In this document: positions 40,011 to 47,461 of the stretch, piece after piece
Layout: every line of letters starts with the position of its first letter
How positions within the stretch are numbered: position 1 is the first letter of the stretch
DNA from: Paraeggerthella hominis
GTDB lineage: Bacteria > Actinomycetota > Coriobacteriia > Coriobacteriales > Eggerthellaceae
DNA: 64,000 nucleotides
Assembly: GCF_021044775.1 (NCBI RefSeq)
Contig: NZ_JAJNOQ010000006.1
Span: 100,458 to 164,457, forward strand
Reading direction: 5' to 3'
The notes under the pieces: generated by a model
The model's database searches: none
What the model was told of the DNA's origin: nothing
Seen by the model: only the letters and a program-made list of their open reading frames with translations
Translations under genes and position numbers: made by a program

Positions 40011-40649
40011 ATGACGCAAGAACAAGATCGGGGGGCTTCGGCCGTTCCGGCGGCGAAGGAGTCGGCGGCAAGCGCCGTCGCGAAGGATGCTTCCCGGGGC
40101 GATGAGGCGAGCGGTTTCGAGCAGCGTCGCGCGCGCACGCGCCGGTGGATTGCCGTGGGCGTGACGGCGGCGGTTCTGGTTGTGGCCGGAGCGGGGTTCT
40201 GGGTGTGGCACGAACAGCCGAGTTTCTGCAACGCTATCTGCCATACGCCGATGGACCCGTACGTGGAAGGATATTACTCGCAGGATCCGGCTCTTTTGTC
40301 GGCAGTGCACCAAGGTGCCGATGTTACGTGCATGGGATGTCATGTGCCTACGCTGAGCGAGCAGTTGGCCGAAGGCGCCGCTTGGGTGACTGGCGGATAC
40401 GATTTGCCTCTTGAGCAGCGGAGCTTCGACGACGGATTCTGTCTGAACAAGGCGTGCCACGACACGTCGCGCGAGGGGCTTGCGGCCGCTACACAAGACC
40501 GTGCGTACAATCCGCACGAAGAGTACCATGGCGAGCGGTTGGCATGCGGCGACTGCCACAAGGTTCACGAACCGTCGGTCAATGCTTGCACGCAATGCCA
40601 TGCCGACGCCGACGTTCCGGATAACTGGGAGGCTTACGGTTCTCGCTAG
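40011..40649 (+). CDS. NapC/NrfH-like membrane-anchored pentahaem cytochrome c
   Basis: A 212-residue cytochrome with one N-terminal helix (residues ~46-66) and five haem attachment sites. Three are canonical (C107-H111 CMGCH, C179-H183 CGDCH, C193-H197 CTQCH). Two are atypical: C73-H78 (CNAICH, C-x3-C-H) and C144-H150 (CLNKACH, C-x4-C-H). A Tat signal is absent; export is by the helix anchor. It follows the molybdoenzyme by 13 bases and probably delivers electrons from menaquinol. Related proteins in this group (NapC/NirT type) commonly partner molybdo- and flavo-reductases. Confidence 0.87.
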   Translation: MTQEQDRGASAVPAAKESAASAVAKDASRGDEASGFEQRRARTRRWIAVGVTAAVLVVAGAGFWVWHEQPSFCNAICHTPMDPYVEGYYSQDPALLSAVHQGADVTCMGCHVPTLSEQLAEGAAWVTGGYDLPLEQRSFDDGFCLNKACHDTSREGLAAATQDRAYNPHEEYHGERLACGDCHKVHEPSVNACTQCHADADVPDNWEAYGSR

Positions 40650-40667
40650 CCCACGTCCGAGCAGTGA

Positions 40668-40704
40668 AAGGCCGCGATCCCGTGCTGCAACGGGTCGCGG
40701 CCTT
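40668..40704. terminator. Terminator after the respiratory operon
   Basis: A near-perfect 15-bp stem (40668-40683 with 40690-40704) with a 6-base loop lies between convergent genes. It probably serves both directions. Confidence 0.8.
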
Positions 40705-40720
40705 CGTGTTGCGCGAAATG

Positions 40721-41701
40721 CTAGCTTGCAGACGTGCTGCGGGCTCGATCCGCCTTCGTCGTGTTGTCGGGCAGCCCTGCCTTCGGCATATCGAGTGTGC
40801 CGGCCTTTTCACGACGGTGCAGGTCCCAGAGCATGAGCGCCGCGACGGCGATGAAAGCACTGCCTCCGATGACGCCGGTGGCCAACGGCCCCACGAAAGG
40901 GTTGCCGCCCGTTGCCGAGACCAGCAGCACGGCGCTCAGGAAGCCGTTGATGGCGCCGTGGCCGATGGCTGCGGCCAGGCAGCTGCCCGTGCGCACGGTG
41001 ACGTACGTCAGGAAGATGCCGATAACGATGCAGAATACGCACATAGCGGCGATTCCCACGAACGGCCAGCCGGGATAGTCCGTGCCGTAGTTGTGCCCGA
41101 TCGCGGTGATCGGCGCGTGCCAAAGCCCCCAAATTACGCCAGTGACCAGCAGCGTCGGCACAATGCGCAGACGCTCGGACACCTTCGGCACCAGATAGCC
41201 GCGCCAGCCCCATTCCTCGCCGAACGTTGTGACGATGTTGAGCGCGGGGGCCAGGAACACGGCGACGGGCAGTTGAACCAGCAGCATGGTACGCAGCTGG
41301 TCGGCGGGGATGTTTCCCGCGCCAGCCGCCGCGGCCGCCTGCTGTTGGGAAGCGATCATGGCGGACATGCTGGGGTCGAAGTCGTGCGGAAATACCAGGT
41401 AGTACGCGCCTGCTCCGATGACGGCCAACGCCGCCGGCGCGAACCATGCCACGACGAACCAGATCGCGGACTTCTTGAACCGCTTGGGTTTGATGACGCT
41501 GTTTTTGAAACCTTCGCGCGTGACCAGGCGCGTGATGAGCACGCCCAAGGCGGGGAAGAACATGGCCGCGCCGACGGCAAGCTGCGTAGCCATGGCCGGA
41601 ACGCCCTCGATGGCGCCCGTTGCGAGTGGATACACAACGCCAAATTCGTATGCCCAGGTCAATATAAAGGTAACAACAAGAAATACCACGATTCGCTTCA
41701 T
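40721..41701 (-). CDS. CPBP-family intramembrane metalloprotease
   Basis: A 326-residue membrane protein of the CAAX-processing/bacteriocin-processing (CPBP) family. The catalytic pattern is visible: EEWGWRG (E-E-x3-R), then WGLWHAPI and AIGHGAIN with the metal-binding histidines. About eight helices are predicted. GAGAGGGGG precedes ATG 41701. It is divergent from the GntR gene and shares the region containing the GTTATA palindrome. Function in this family ranges from protease to chaperone-like or immunity roles; no bacteriocin gene is seen nearby. Confidence 0.85.
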   Translation of the reverse strand: MKRIVVFLVVTFILTWAYEFGVVYPLATGAIEGVPAMATQLAVGAAMFFPALGVLITRLVTREGFKNSVIKPKRFKKSAIWFVVAWFAPAALAVIGAGAYYLVFPHDFDPSMSAMIASQQQAAAAAGAGNIPADQLRTMLLVQLPVAVFLAPALNIVTTFGEEWGWRGYLVPKVSERLRIVPTLLVTGVIWGLWHAPITAIGHNYGTDYPGWPFVGIAAMCVFCIVIGIFLTYVTVRTGSCLAAAIGHGAINGFLSAVLLVSATGGNPFVGPLATGVIGGSAFIAVAALMLWDLHRREKAGTLDMPKAGLPDNTTKADRARSTSAS

Positions 41702-41848
41702 GGTGCCCCCTCTCGATAGGCAAGGTGCGTCAGCTCCGCCTGGGCGCTTCGACCCGTTTCGACGCTGCAACTCGTTTCAGCGCTGCGGCTCGCTTTGCGG
41801 CACGCTTCACGCGCGTTGCCCTTGTGAACTTGCATCTTTGTTCCATCT

Positions 41849-41867
41849 GTTATAGCATAAATATAAC
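41849..41867. promoter_or_regulatory. GntR-type palindromic operator candidate
   Basis: GTTATA and TATAAC are a 6-base inverted repeat spaced by 7 bases, extended by CT and CAG-like flanks. It lies in the AT-rich divergent space before the GntR gene and the CPBP protease gene. YtrA-type GntR proteins usually repress their own operon through such a site. Confidence 0.5.
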
Positions 41868-41915
41868 AAACAGGAAAGAAATTTTGCGGCGAAATGAAAG
41901 TGGGGTGCGATCGGC

Positions 41916-42419
41916 GTGATCTTACGCATCGATCAGAAGGCGGAGGAGCCGCTGTACCTGCAAATACGCAGCCAGATTATCGGCGCCATCGCGCGAGGCG
42001 AGCTGGTTGCCGGCCAGGCGCTGCCCAGCGTGCGGTCGCTGGCAAGCGATTTGGGCATCAACCTGCATACCGTGAACAAGGCGTACGCCGTGCTTCGTGA
42101 CGAGGGATACGTGCTCATGCGCGGTCGGTCGGGGGCGTTCATCGCCGATCCGTGCGAGGAGGATCGGGCCGATCGCATGCAGATCGAGCTGGCGAAAATG
42201 GAGGATGGGCTGTTCGAGCTGGCGCTGGCCCATCGTGCGCGCGGCGGCAGCTGGGGCGAGTTTCTGGAATGCGCGCAGGCTCAGGCGGCGCGCGCGTACG
42301 GAGCGGGCGAGCGCACGGATTGCCGAGGGGCGAACCCGTCGGCGTCGGCTGGCCGGTCGGGCGCTGCGCAGTGCGCTACCGTGCGCGGGGGATCCGGGGT
42401 TTTCGGGACGGAAGGATAA
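41916..42419 (+). CDS. GntR-family (YtrA-like) transcriptional regulator
   Basis: A 167-residue protein with an N-terminal GntR winged helix (PLYLQIRSQIIGAI through LHTVNKAYAVLRDEGYV) and a short C-terminal part without an FCD or UTRA domain, as in YtrA regulators. The last ~40 residues look unstructured. Start GTG 41916 has GTGGGG upstream. The DUF1648 membrane-protein gene follows 9 bases later, forming a two-gene operon that is a common pairing for this subfamily. It likely represses the operon until the envelope is stressed. Confidence 0.85.
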   Translation: MILRIDQKAEEPLYLQIRSQIIGAIARGELVAGQALPSVRSLASDLGINLHTVNKAYAVLRDEGYVLMRGRSGAFIADPCEEDRADRMQIELAKMEDGLFELALAHRARGGSWGEFLECAQAQAARAYGAGERTDCRGANPSASAGRSGAAQCATVRGGSGVFGTEG

Positions 42420-42428
42420 GGTATCGCT

Positions 42429-43553
42429 ATGGAGGCACCTGCAACTAAATTCGCATCGGCGATGCTTGTTCTCACGATGTCGCTGGTCCCGCTGACCGGC
42501 CTCATGACGGTGGTGACGCCGTTTCTCATGCGGCGCGGCGAGGTCTTCGCGGTTACCGTGCCCGATGCAGCCGCGCGCGATCCGTACCTGCGGTCGCTCA
42601 AGCGCCGGTACGCGATCGCCATGCTGGGACTTACCGCAATCCTGACGGCCGTCGGCGCATGGGGCGCATGTATGCAGAATCCTGCCGTTACCCTTGCGAC
42701 GCTTTGCGCGGGTACGCTGCTGATCTGCGCTTGCAGTTACGGACTGATGCTGTTCTTCCGCGCCAAGGTGAACGTTTATAAAAAGGAGCGCGGCTGGAAG
42801 GCCGAAGCGCAGGAGTCCGTGGCGGTGGTGGGCGACGCGCCGGTGCCTCGCGCGGTGTCGCTCAAGTGGAACCTGCTGTACGTGCCGGTCATGGCCGTTA
42901 CGCTGCTCATCGGCGCGGTGGGCTATGCGCAGATGCCCGATCTGATTCCGCAACATGTTAACTTCCAGGGCGAGGTGACGGACTACATGGAGAAATCCCC
43001 GTTCGTGGTCCTGGCGCCCGTGCTCATAGTGGCTTTCATGGCGGCTTGCATGGCGTTTTCCCATTGGACTATCCTGCGGTCGAAGAAGCCATCCGACCCG
43101 GGTGCGCCCGCCACGTCTGCGCTGGCGTACGGTATGTTCGCGCGCGCTCAGAGCATTCTGCTGGTGGTGGGCGGCCTGATTCTCAGCTTGCTGGGGCCGG
43201 TTATGGAGCTTGCGTTCATCGGCGTGATTGGCATAGCTGAAGCGGGCGTGTTCGTGGTGGTGCTGGCGCTGGCGTTGGTGGTGGGATCCATCGTGATCAG
43301 CGTGGTGTACGGGCAAGGCGGCGCGCGCGTGTTCGCGCGCATGGGCGGCTCGGAAAAGCTCTTGGCCGACGATGACGAGCACTGGAAGCTGGGCGTGTTC
43401 TACTTCAACCCCGATGATCCCAGCCTGTTCTTGCCCGAACGGTTCGGCATCGGCTGGACCATGAACTGGGGACGCCCTGCGGTTTGGGCCATCATGGCGG
43501 GCGGGTTCGTGTTGACGGTGGCTTTCGTGGTTGCCGTTGCGGTCATGATGTAA
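42429..43553 (+). CDS. DUF1648/DUF5808 membrane protein
   Basis: A 374-residue protein with about eight membrane helices. The DUF1648 segment lies around residues 170-200 (MPDLIPQHVNFQGEV) and a DUF5808-type segment near the C-terminus (HWKLGVFYFNPDDPSLF). It shares an operon with the GntR regulator. Relatives in Firmicutes are induced by envelope-active compounds, but their biochemical role is unknown. Confidence 0.8.
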   Translation: MEAPATKFASAMLVLTMSLVPLTGLMTVVTPFLMRRGEVFAVTVPDAAARDPYLRSLKRRYAIAMLGLTAILTAVGAWGACMQNPAVTLATLCAGTLLICACSYGLMLFFRAKVNVYKKERGWKAEAQESVAVVGDAPVPRAVSLKWNLLYVPVMAVTLLIGAVGYAQMPDLIPQHVNFQGEVTDYMEKSPFVVLAPVLIVAFMAACMAFSHWTILRSKKPSDPGAPATSALAYGMFARAQSILLVVGGLILSLLGPVMELAFIGVIGIAEAGVFVVVLALALVVGSIVISVVYGQGGARVFARMGGSEKLLADDDEHWKLGVFYFNPDDPSLFLPERFGIGWTMNWGRPAVWAIMAGGFVLTVAFVVAVAVMM

Positions 43554-43700
43554 CGCCTGCTGCACCGTGCGGCGCTTTTCGCGAAAGAGGGCCGACGTTT
43601 GCCGTCGCTCGTCGCCGAAGATCGCACGTTTCGTTCGTGAAGGGCGCCATGCACCGCAATGTTGCCGCAGGGCGTTCGCCTGCGTTCTTTCGCGATGGGT

Positions 43701-43710
43701 TTGCTATCAT
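43701..43710 (+). promoter_or_regulatory. Extended -10 promoter of ABC-F gene
   Basis: TTGCTATCAT gives TGn-TATCAT, 33 bases before the ABC-F start. Confidence 0.4.
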
Positions 43711-43743
43711 AGAGCGCGAATACTTTGCGAAGGACGGAATCAT

Positions 43744-45612
43744 ATGGCGTTTTTGCTTGGCTGCGAGAAGGTTCGGGTGGAATTCCCGACCAAAGAGGTG
43801 TTCGAGAGCGTGTCTCTTGGCGTCGAGGAGGGCGATCGCGTTGGCATCGTCGGACGCAATGGCGACGGAAAATCGACGCTGCTCGCATTGCTGGCCGGTG
43901 CGCAAGATCCTGACGAGGGGCGCGTTCTAAGGAACGGGGCCGTGCACGTGGGCGTGTTGGCTCAGTCCGACGCCCTGCGCGATGAAGACACCGTCGAGCG
44001 CGCCGTTGTGGGAGATCGTGCTGAATACGAATGGGCGGGCGATGCGCGCATCCGCGAGATCATCGCCGGCTTGGCGTCCGACATTCCTTGGGATGCGCAG
44101 GTGGGCACGCTGTCCGGCGGGCAGCGCCGCCGGGTCGACCTGGTTCGCTTGCTTATCGGCGATTGGGACGTGCTTGCGCTTGACGAGCCCACGAACCACC
44201 TGGACGTGCGCGCCATCACCTGGTTGGCCGACCATCTGAAGCGTCGTTGGCGGCAGGGGCAAGGCGCTCTTTTGGTGGTCACGCACGATCGTTGGTTCCT
44301 TGATGAAGTGTGCACGAGCATGTGGGAAGTGCACGACAAGGTGGTCGAGCCGTTCGAGGGCGGGTACTCGGCGTACATCATGCAGCGCGTCGAGCGAGAC
44401 AGGCTGGCGGCATTGGCCGAGCAGAAGCGGCAGAACGCGCTGCGCCGCGAGCTGGCTTGGCTGTCGCGCGGTGCCCGCGCTCGCGCAACGAAGCCGAAGT
44501 TCCACGTGGCAGCGGCTCAGGAGCTGATCGCCGACGTTCCTCCCTTGCGCAACGAACTGGAGCTCAAGCGTATGGCAATGGCGCGCCTGGGCAAGCAGGT
44601 GGTGGATCTGGAACACGTGACCGTGCGCTTCGACGGTGCCGACCAGCCGATTCTCGACGATGTGGAGTGGATTATCGGGCCGGGCGACCGCTACGGCATC
44701 GTGGGCGCGAACGGCGCAGGCAAGACCACGCTTCTACGCACCATTCAAGGACTGCAAGCGCCTACGTCCGGTTTGGTGAAGATTGGCAAGACCGTGCGTT
44801 TCGCCGTGCTGTCCCAGCACTTGGACGATCTGTCCAGTTTGGGCGACGATCGCGTGCGTCAGGTTATCGGGCGTTACAATCGCCGTACGATGCTCGACGG
44901 CAAGGAAATGACACCCGGTCAGCTGCTGGAGCGCTTGGGCTTCACGAACGCCGATCTGAATGAGCCGGTGTGCGATTTGTCGGGCGGCCAGAAGCGCCGC
45001 CTTGCCTTGATGCTGATTCTGCTGGATGAGCCGAACGTGCTCATCCTGGACGAGCCGGGCAACGATCTGGATACGGATATGCTTGCCGCAGTGGAGGACT
45101 TGCTGGATGCGTGGCCCGGCACGTTGCTGCTGGTCACGCACGATCGCTACCTTATGGAGCGCGTGACCGACCATCAGTTTGCCGTCATCGACGGCAAAAT
45201 CCACCATCTGCCTGGCGGAGTCGAGGAATACCTGCGAATGACGGACGGCGGCCCGACCGGCAGCGGCGGTGCTCAAGCGTCCAAGCAGGCTTCGTCTGGC
45301 GGCGGACGCGGATCGGCGAGCGCCGCGGGCCGATTGGGCGGGAGCGGGGAGCCTGCTTCGGATTCGGCTTCCGCGGGCGCTTCTCTTTCGGGTGGGGAGA
45401 TTCGCACGTTGCGCAAGCTGATGCAGTCGAACGAGCGGAAAATGGATACGCTGCGCAGCAAGATCGAAGGAGTGCGAGCGGAGATGTCGACGGCGGACCC
45501 CTCCGACTTCATGGCGCTCGGCGATTTGCAGGCGCGCATCAACGATCTGGAGGCGCAGGTCGACGCGCTCGAGGAAGAGTGGCTCGAGGCAGCGGAAAAG
45601 CTCGGCGAATAG
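43744..45612 (+). CDS. ABC-F family ATPase (Uup-like)
   Basis: A 622-residue soluble ABC-F protein with two nucleotide-binding domains. Walker A motifs are GRNGDGKST and GANGAGKTT; signature motifs are LSGGQRRR and LSGGQKRR; Walker B is LALDEPTNHLD in the first domain and LILDEPGNDLD in the second. The C-terminal coiled coil (last ~75 residues) is Uup-like. ATG 43744 gives the conserved start. ABC-F proteins act on ribosomes; this could be a housekeeping or an antibiotic-protection member. Its last 24 bases are repeated at 49570-49593. Confidence 0.9.
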   Translation: MAFLLGCEKVRVEFPTKEVFESVSLGVEEGDRVGIVGRNGDGKSTLLALLAGAQDPDEGRVLRNGAVHVGVLAQSDALRDEDTVERAVVGDRAEYEWAGDARIREIIAGLASDIPWDAQVGTLSGGQRRRVDLVRLLIGDWDVLALDEPTNHLDVRAITWLADHLKRRWRQGQGALLVVTHDRWFLDEVCTSMWEVHDKVVEPFEGGYSAYIMQRVERDRLAALAEQKRQNALRRELAWLSRGARARATKPKFHVAAAQELIADVPPLRNELELKRMAMARLGKQVVDLEHVTVRFDGADQPILDDVEWIIGPGDRYGIVGANGAGKTTLLRTIQGLQAPTSGLVKIGKTVRFAVLSQHLDDLSSLGDDRVRQVIGRYNRRTMLDGKEMTPGQLLERLGFTNADLNEPVCDLSGGQKRRLALMLILLDEPNVLILDEPGNDLDTDMLAAVEDLLDAWPGTLLLVTHDRYLMERVTDHQFAVIDGKIHHLPGGVEEYLRMTDGGPTGSGGAQASKQASSGGGRGSASAAGRLGGSGEPASDSASAGASLSGGEIRTLRKLMQSNERKMDTLRSKIEGVRAEMSTADPSDFMALGDLQARINDLEAQVDALEEEWLEAAEKLGE

Positions 45613-45744
45613 GGCGCCGGGCCGGAGCCTCGGCAACGGCTCGGGGCTACGCGCAATAAGCGAGGGGCATTGTCGCCCCAAACGAACGCTTTGGCGCTGA
45701 AAACCGTCCGTTTGGGGCGACAATGTTCTCCGGCGTGCACCCGC
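45589..45744 (+). repeat. Duplicated segment with family B palindrome, copy 2 (156 bp)
   Basis: The first 33 bases, including the ABC-F stop, are identical to 49570-49602. One 25-base unit (45625-45649) follows, then the palindrome 45668-45684 with 45709-45725 (17 perfect bases), then a shared tail to CCCGC. It differs in length from the copy at 49570-49775 by exactly 50 bases, two 25-base units. Confidence 0.85.
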
Positions 45745-45869
45745 ACGGTGCCCGCCTCGGCCGGATGGTTGGGTGGGCTGCAGCGCGATTCCGAAGTGGA
45801 TGCAAGGGGCGCACCGTGGCTGTCCGGGGTTCGTCTGGCTCGTTTGAAGCGCTATGATACAATGCGCGC

Positions 45870-47396
45870 ATGGGACACGGGGAGGATAGCGTTCGCTCGT
45901 CGACGTGCGGGGCTGATCGGTATTTGCATACCGGTTCTCTTCTCGCGTTTAAAGCCACGTATCTAACGGGCTTCGTCCTTGCCTTTCTCGGAATTGGGCT
46001 TTACCGACTTTGGTATCAATTCAATTTCTACAATCTTCACTTTTCAGCTGATGTCGGAATGATAACGGTAGGTGCGAACATTGCTCGCGTTGCTGTTATC
46101 GCCGTTCTGGTCTTTTTGGTCTACAAGGCGGGCTTTTCGCGGGCGACGCGGGGTGTATTCGTATGGTCGGGTTTTCTTCTCATGACCGCTTCGAGTCTTC
46201 TGTACCTGCTTGACTTGTTTTTCGATAGTACGCAGTTCGAGGCGTTGCGCGTGGTGGTCGGCGGCGTTGGGCTGGTTGGCGGTGAAATTCTATGGATATT
46301 CTTTTTCGAGCGATTGAGGCCTGGCGAGGTGTTTTTCTATGCTGCCGGAGGGCTGGCCCTTTCATGCGTGCTCTCGTTGTTGATGGGCTACCTGGATGAC
46401 GTGGTTGCAGGCATGATCAACTTGTTCGTTCCGGCGCTTTCCGTTTTCGCCTATTGGCAGGCTATGTCGGAATTGGATCGACGGGATAGGTTGAACGATC
46501 CGCGAGGGCCCTACGTGGTGAACAAGGAGGATTGCCTGTACGAGGAAAAGGATCTTTTAAAAGGTGTTTTGCAAGTTGCCGCAGCCTTTTTTCTGTATGC
46601 TTTGCTGCTGGGCATGGCGTTGGGGTATCCGGACGGTCGGCTACGCGAGCTTTCGCAAGCGGTTCGATCGATTCATCAGGTGCTCGTTGTTCTGATAATA
46701 GCGGTTGTTGTGTGGTTCGTGCTTGTTCGGGGGCGGGCATTCAAGCTGTCGGGGTACTGGCTGTTCCAAAATGCGCTCATGATGGCGAGCATCTGCTTTC
46801 TTATGAGCGGATGGGATGGTTCGGAAGAATCGAGTACGTTTTTGCTGGCGAATGCGGTCACCTGTTTCTACATTCCGCTGGTAGTGTTCATATGCTTTAT
46901 CGGGCGACACGTCCATTGGCCAACGACGCTGGTATATGCCGCGTTGTACGGAGGGTCGTTGCTGTGCATGGCGGTTGGCCGTTTGATCGTGTACGCGGTG
47001 GGTCCAACGCTCGACCATAGTCTTTGGCTGCTCATCGTGATGGCGCTTGTGGTGCTAGTTGAAGCGACGTTGATACTGCGGCCTCACTTCATGGGGGATC
47101 ACCCCGTTGGGTTCGAGCTTGATCGAATGGCGGAATGTGCGCCGTCCGAGCCTCAGGCGGCGCGCGAGGAAGATACCGTTGGAGCGTTTGCGGCAAATTG
47201 CGGATTGAATGAAACAGAATCAGCCATTGTTGCCCTGATTGCGCAAGGACGGAGCCGGAGCTTTATCGCTGAGGAACTGAACTATTCCGAGAATACGATA
47301 CGAAACTACACGCGCACGGTTTACCGAAAAGCAGGCGTGCACTCTAAGCAGGAGCTTCTTGATAAGGTGTTGGACGGATCTCGCCCTCGGTCTTAA
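45870..47396 (+). CDS. LuxR-type regulator with multi-spanning membrane N-terminus
   Basis: A 508-residue protein with about twelve N-terminal membrane helices, a short polar linker, and a LuxR/GerE helix-turn-helix at the C-terminus (NETESAIVALIAQGRS ... ENTIRNYTRTVYRKAG). ATG 45870 follows TATGAT/TACAAT within about 12 bases, so the leader is very short or the true start lies downstream. The gene is convergent with the exported flavin reductase at 47462 and is its probable regulator. Its membrane domain differs from that of the 17102 regulator. The DNA appears lower in G+C than the ABC-F gene beside it. Confidence 0.82.
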   Translation: MGHGEDSVRSSTCGADRYLHTGSLLAFKATYLTGFVLAFLGIGLYRLWYQFNFYNLHFSADVGMITVGANIARVAVIAVLVFLVYKAGFSRATRGVFVWSGFLLMTASSLLYLLDLFFDSTQFEALRVVVGGVGLVGGEILWIFFFERLRPGEVFFYAAGGLALSCVLSLLMGYLDDVVAGMINLFVPALSVFAYWQAMSELDRRDRLNDPRGPYVVNKEDCLYEEKDLLKGVLQVAAAFFLYALLLGMALGYPDGRLRELSQAVRSIHQVLVVLIIAVVVWFVLVRGRAFKLSGYWLFQNALMMASICFLMSGWDGSEESSTFLLANAVTCFYIPLVVFICFIGRHVHWPTTLVYAALYGGSLLCMAVGRLIVYAVGPTLDHSLWLLIVMALVVLVEATLILRPHFMGDHPVGFELDRMAECAPSEPQAAREEDTVGAFAANCGLNETESAIVALIAQGRSRSFIAEELNYSENTIRNYTRTVYRKAGVHSKQELLDKVLDGSRPRS

Positions 47397-47402
47397 AGCG
47401 GC

Positions 47403-47434
47403 GAGTGCTCGACCTACTTGACGGCCGAGCACTC
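47403..47434. terminator. Terminator between LuxR-type and flavin reductase genes
   Basis: GAGTGCTCG and CGAGCACTC form a 9-bp perfect stem across a 14-base partly paired loop, between convergent genes. Confidence 0.7.
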
Positions 47435-47461
47435 ATATCGATTGCCGGGTTGCGAATGGGG

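Noticed and set aside
37508..40231. A 907-codon minus-strand frame across the molybdoenzyme gene.
   Set aside because: Shadow of the real gene with the typical Arg/His-rich composition.
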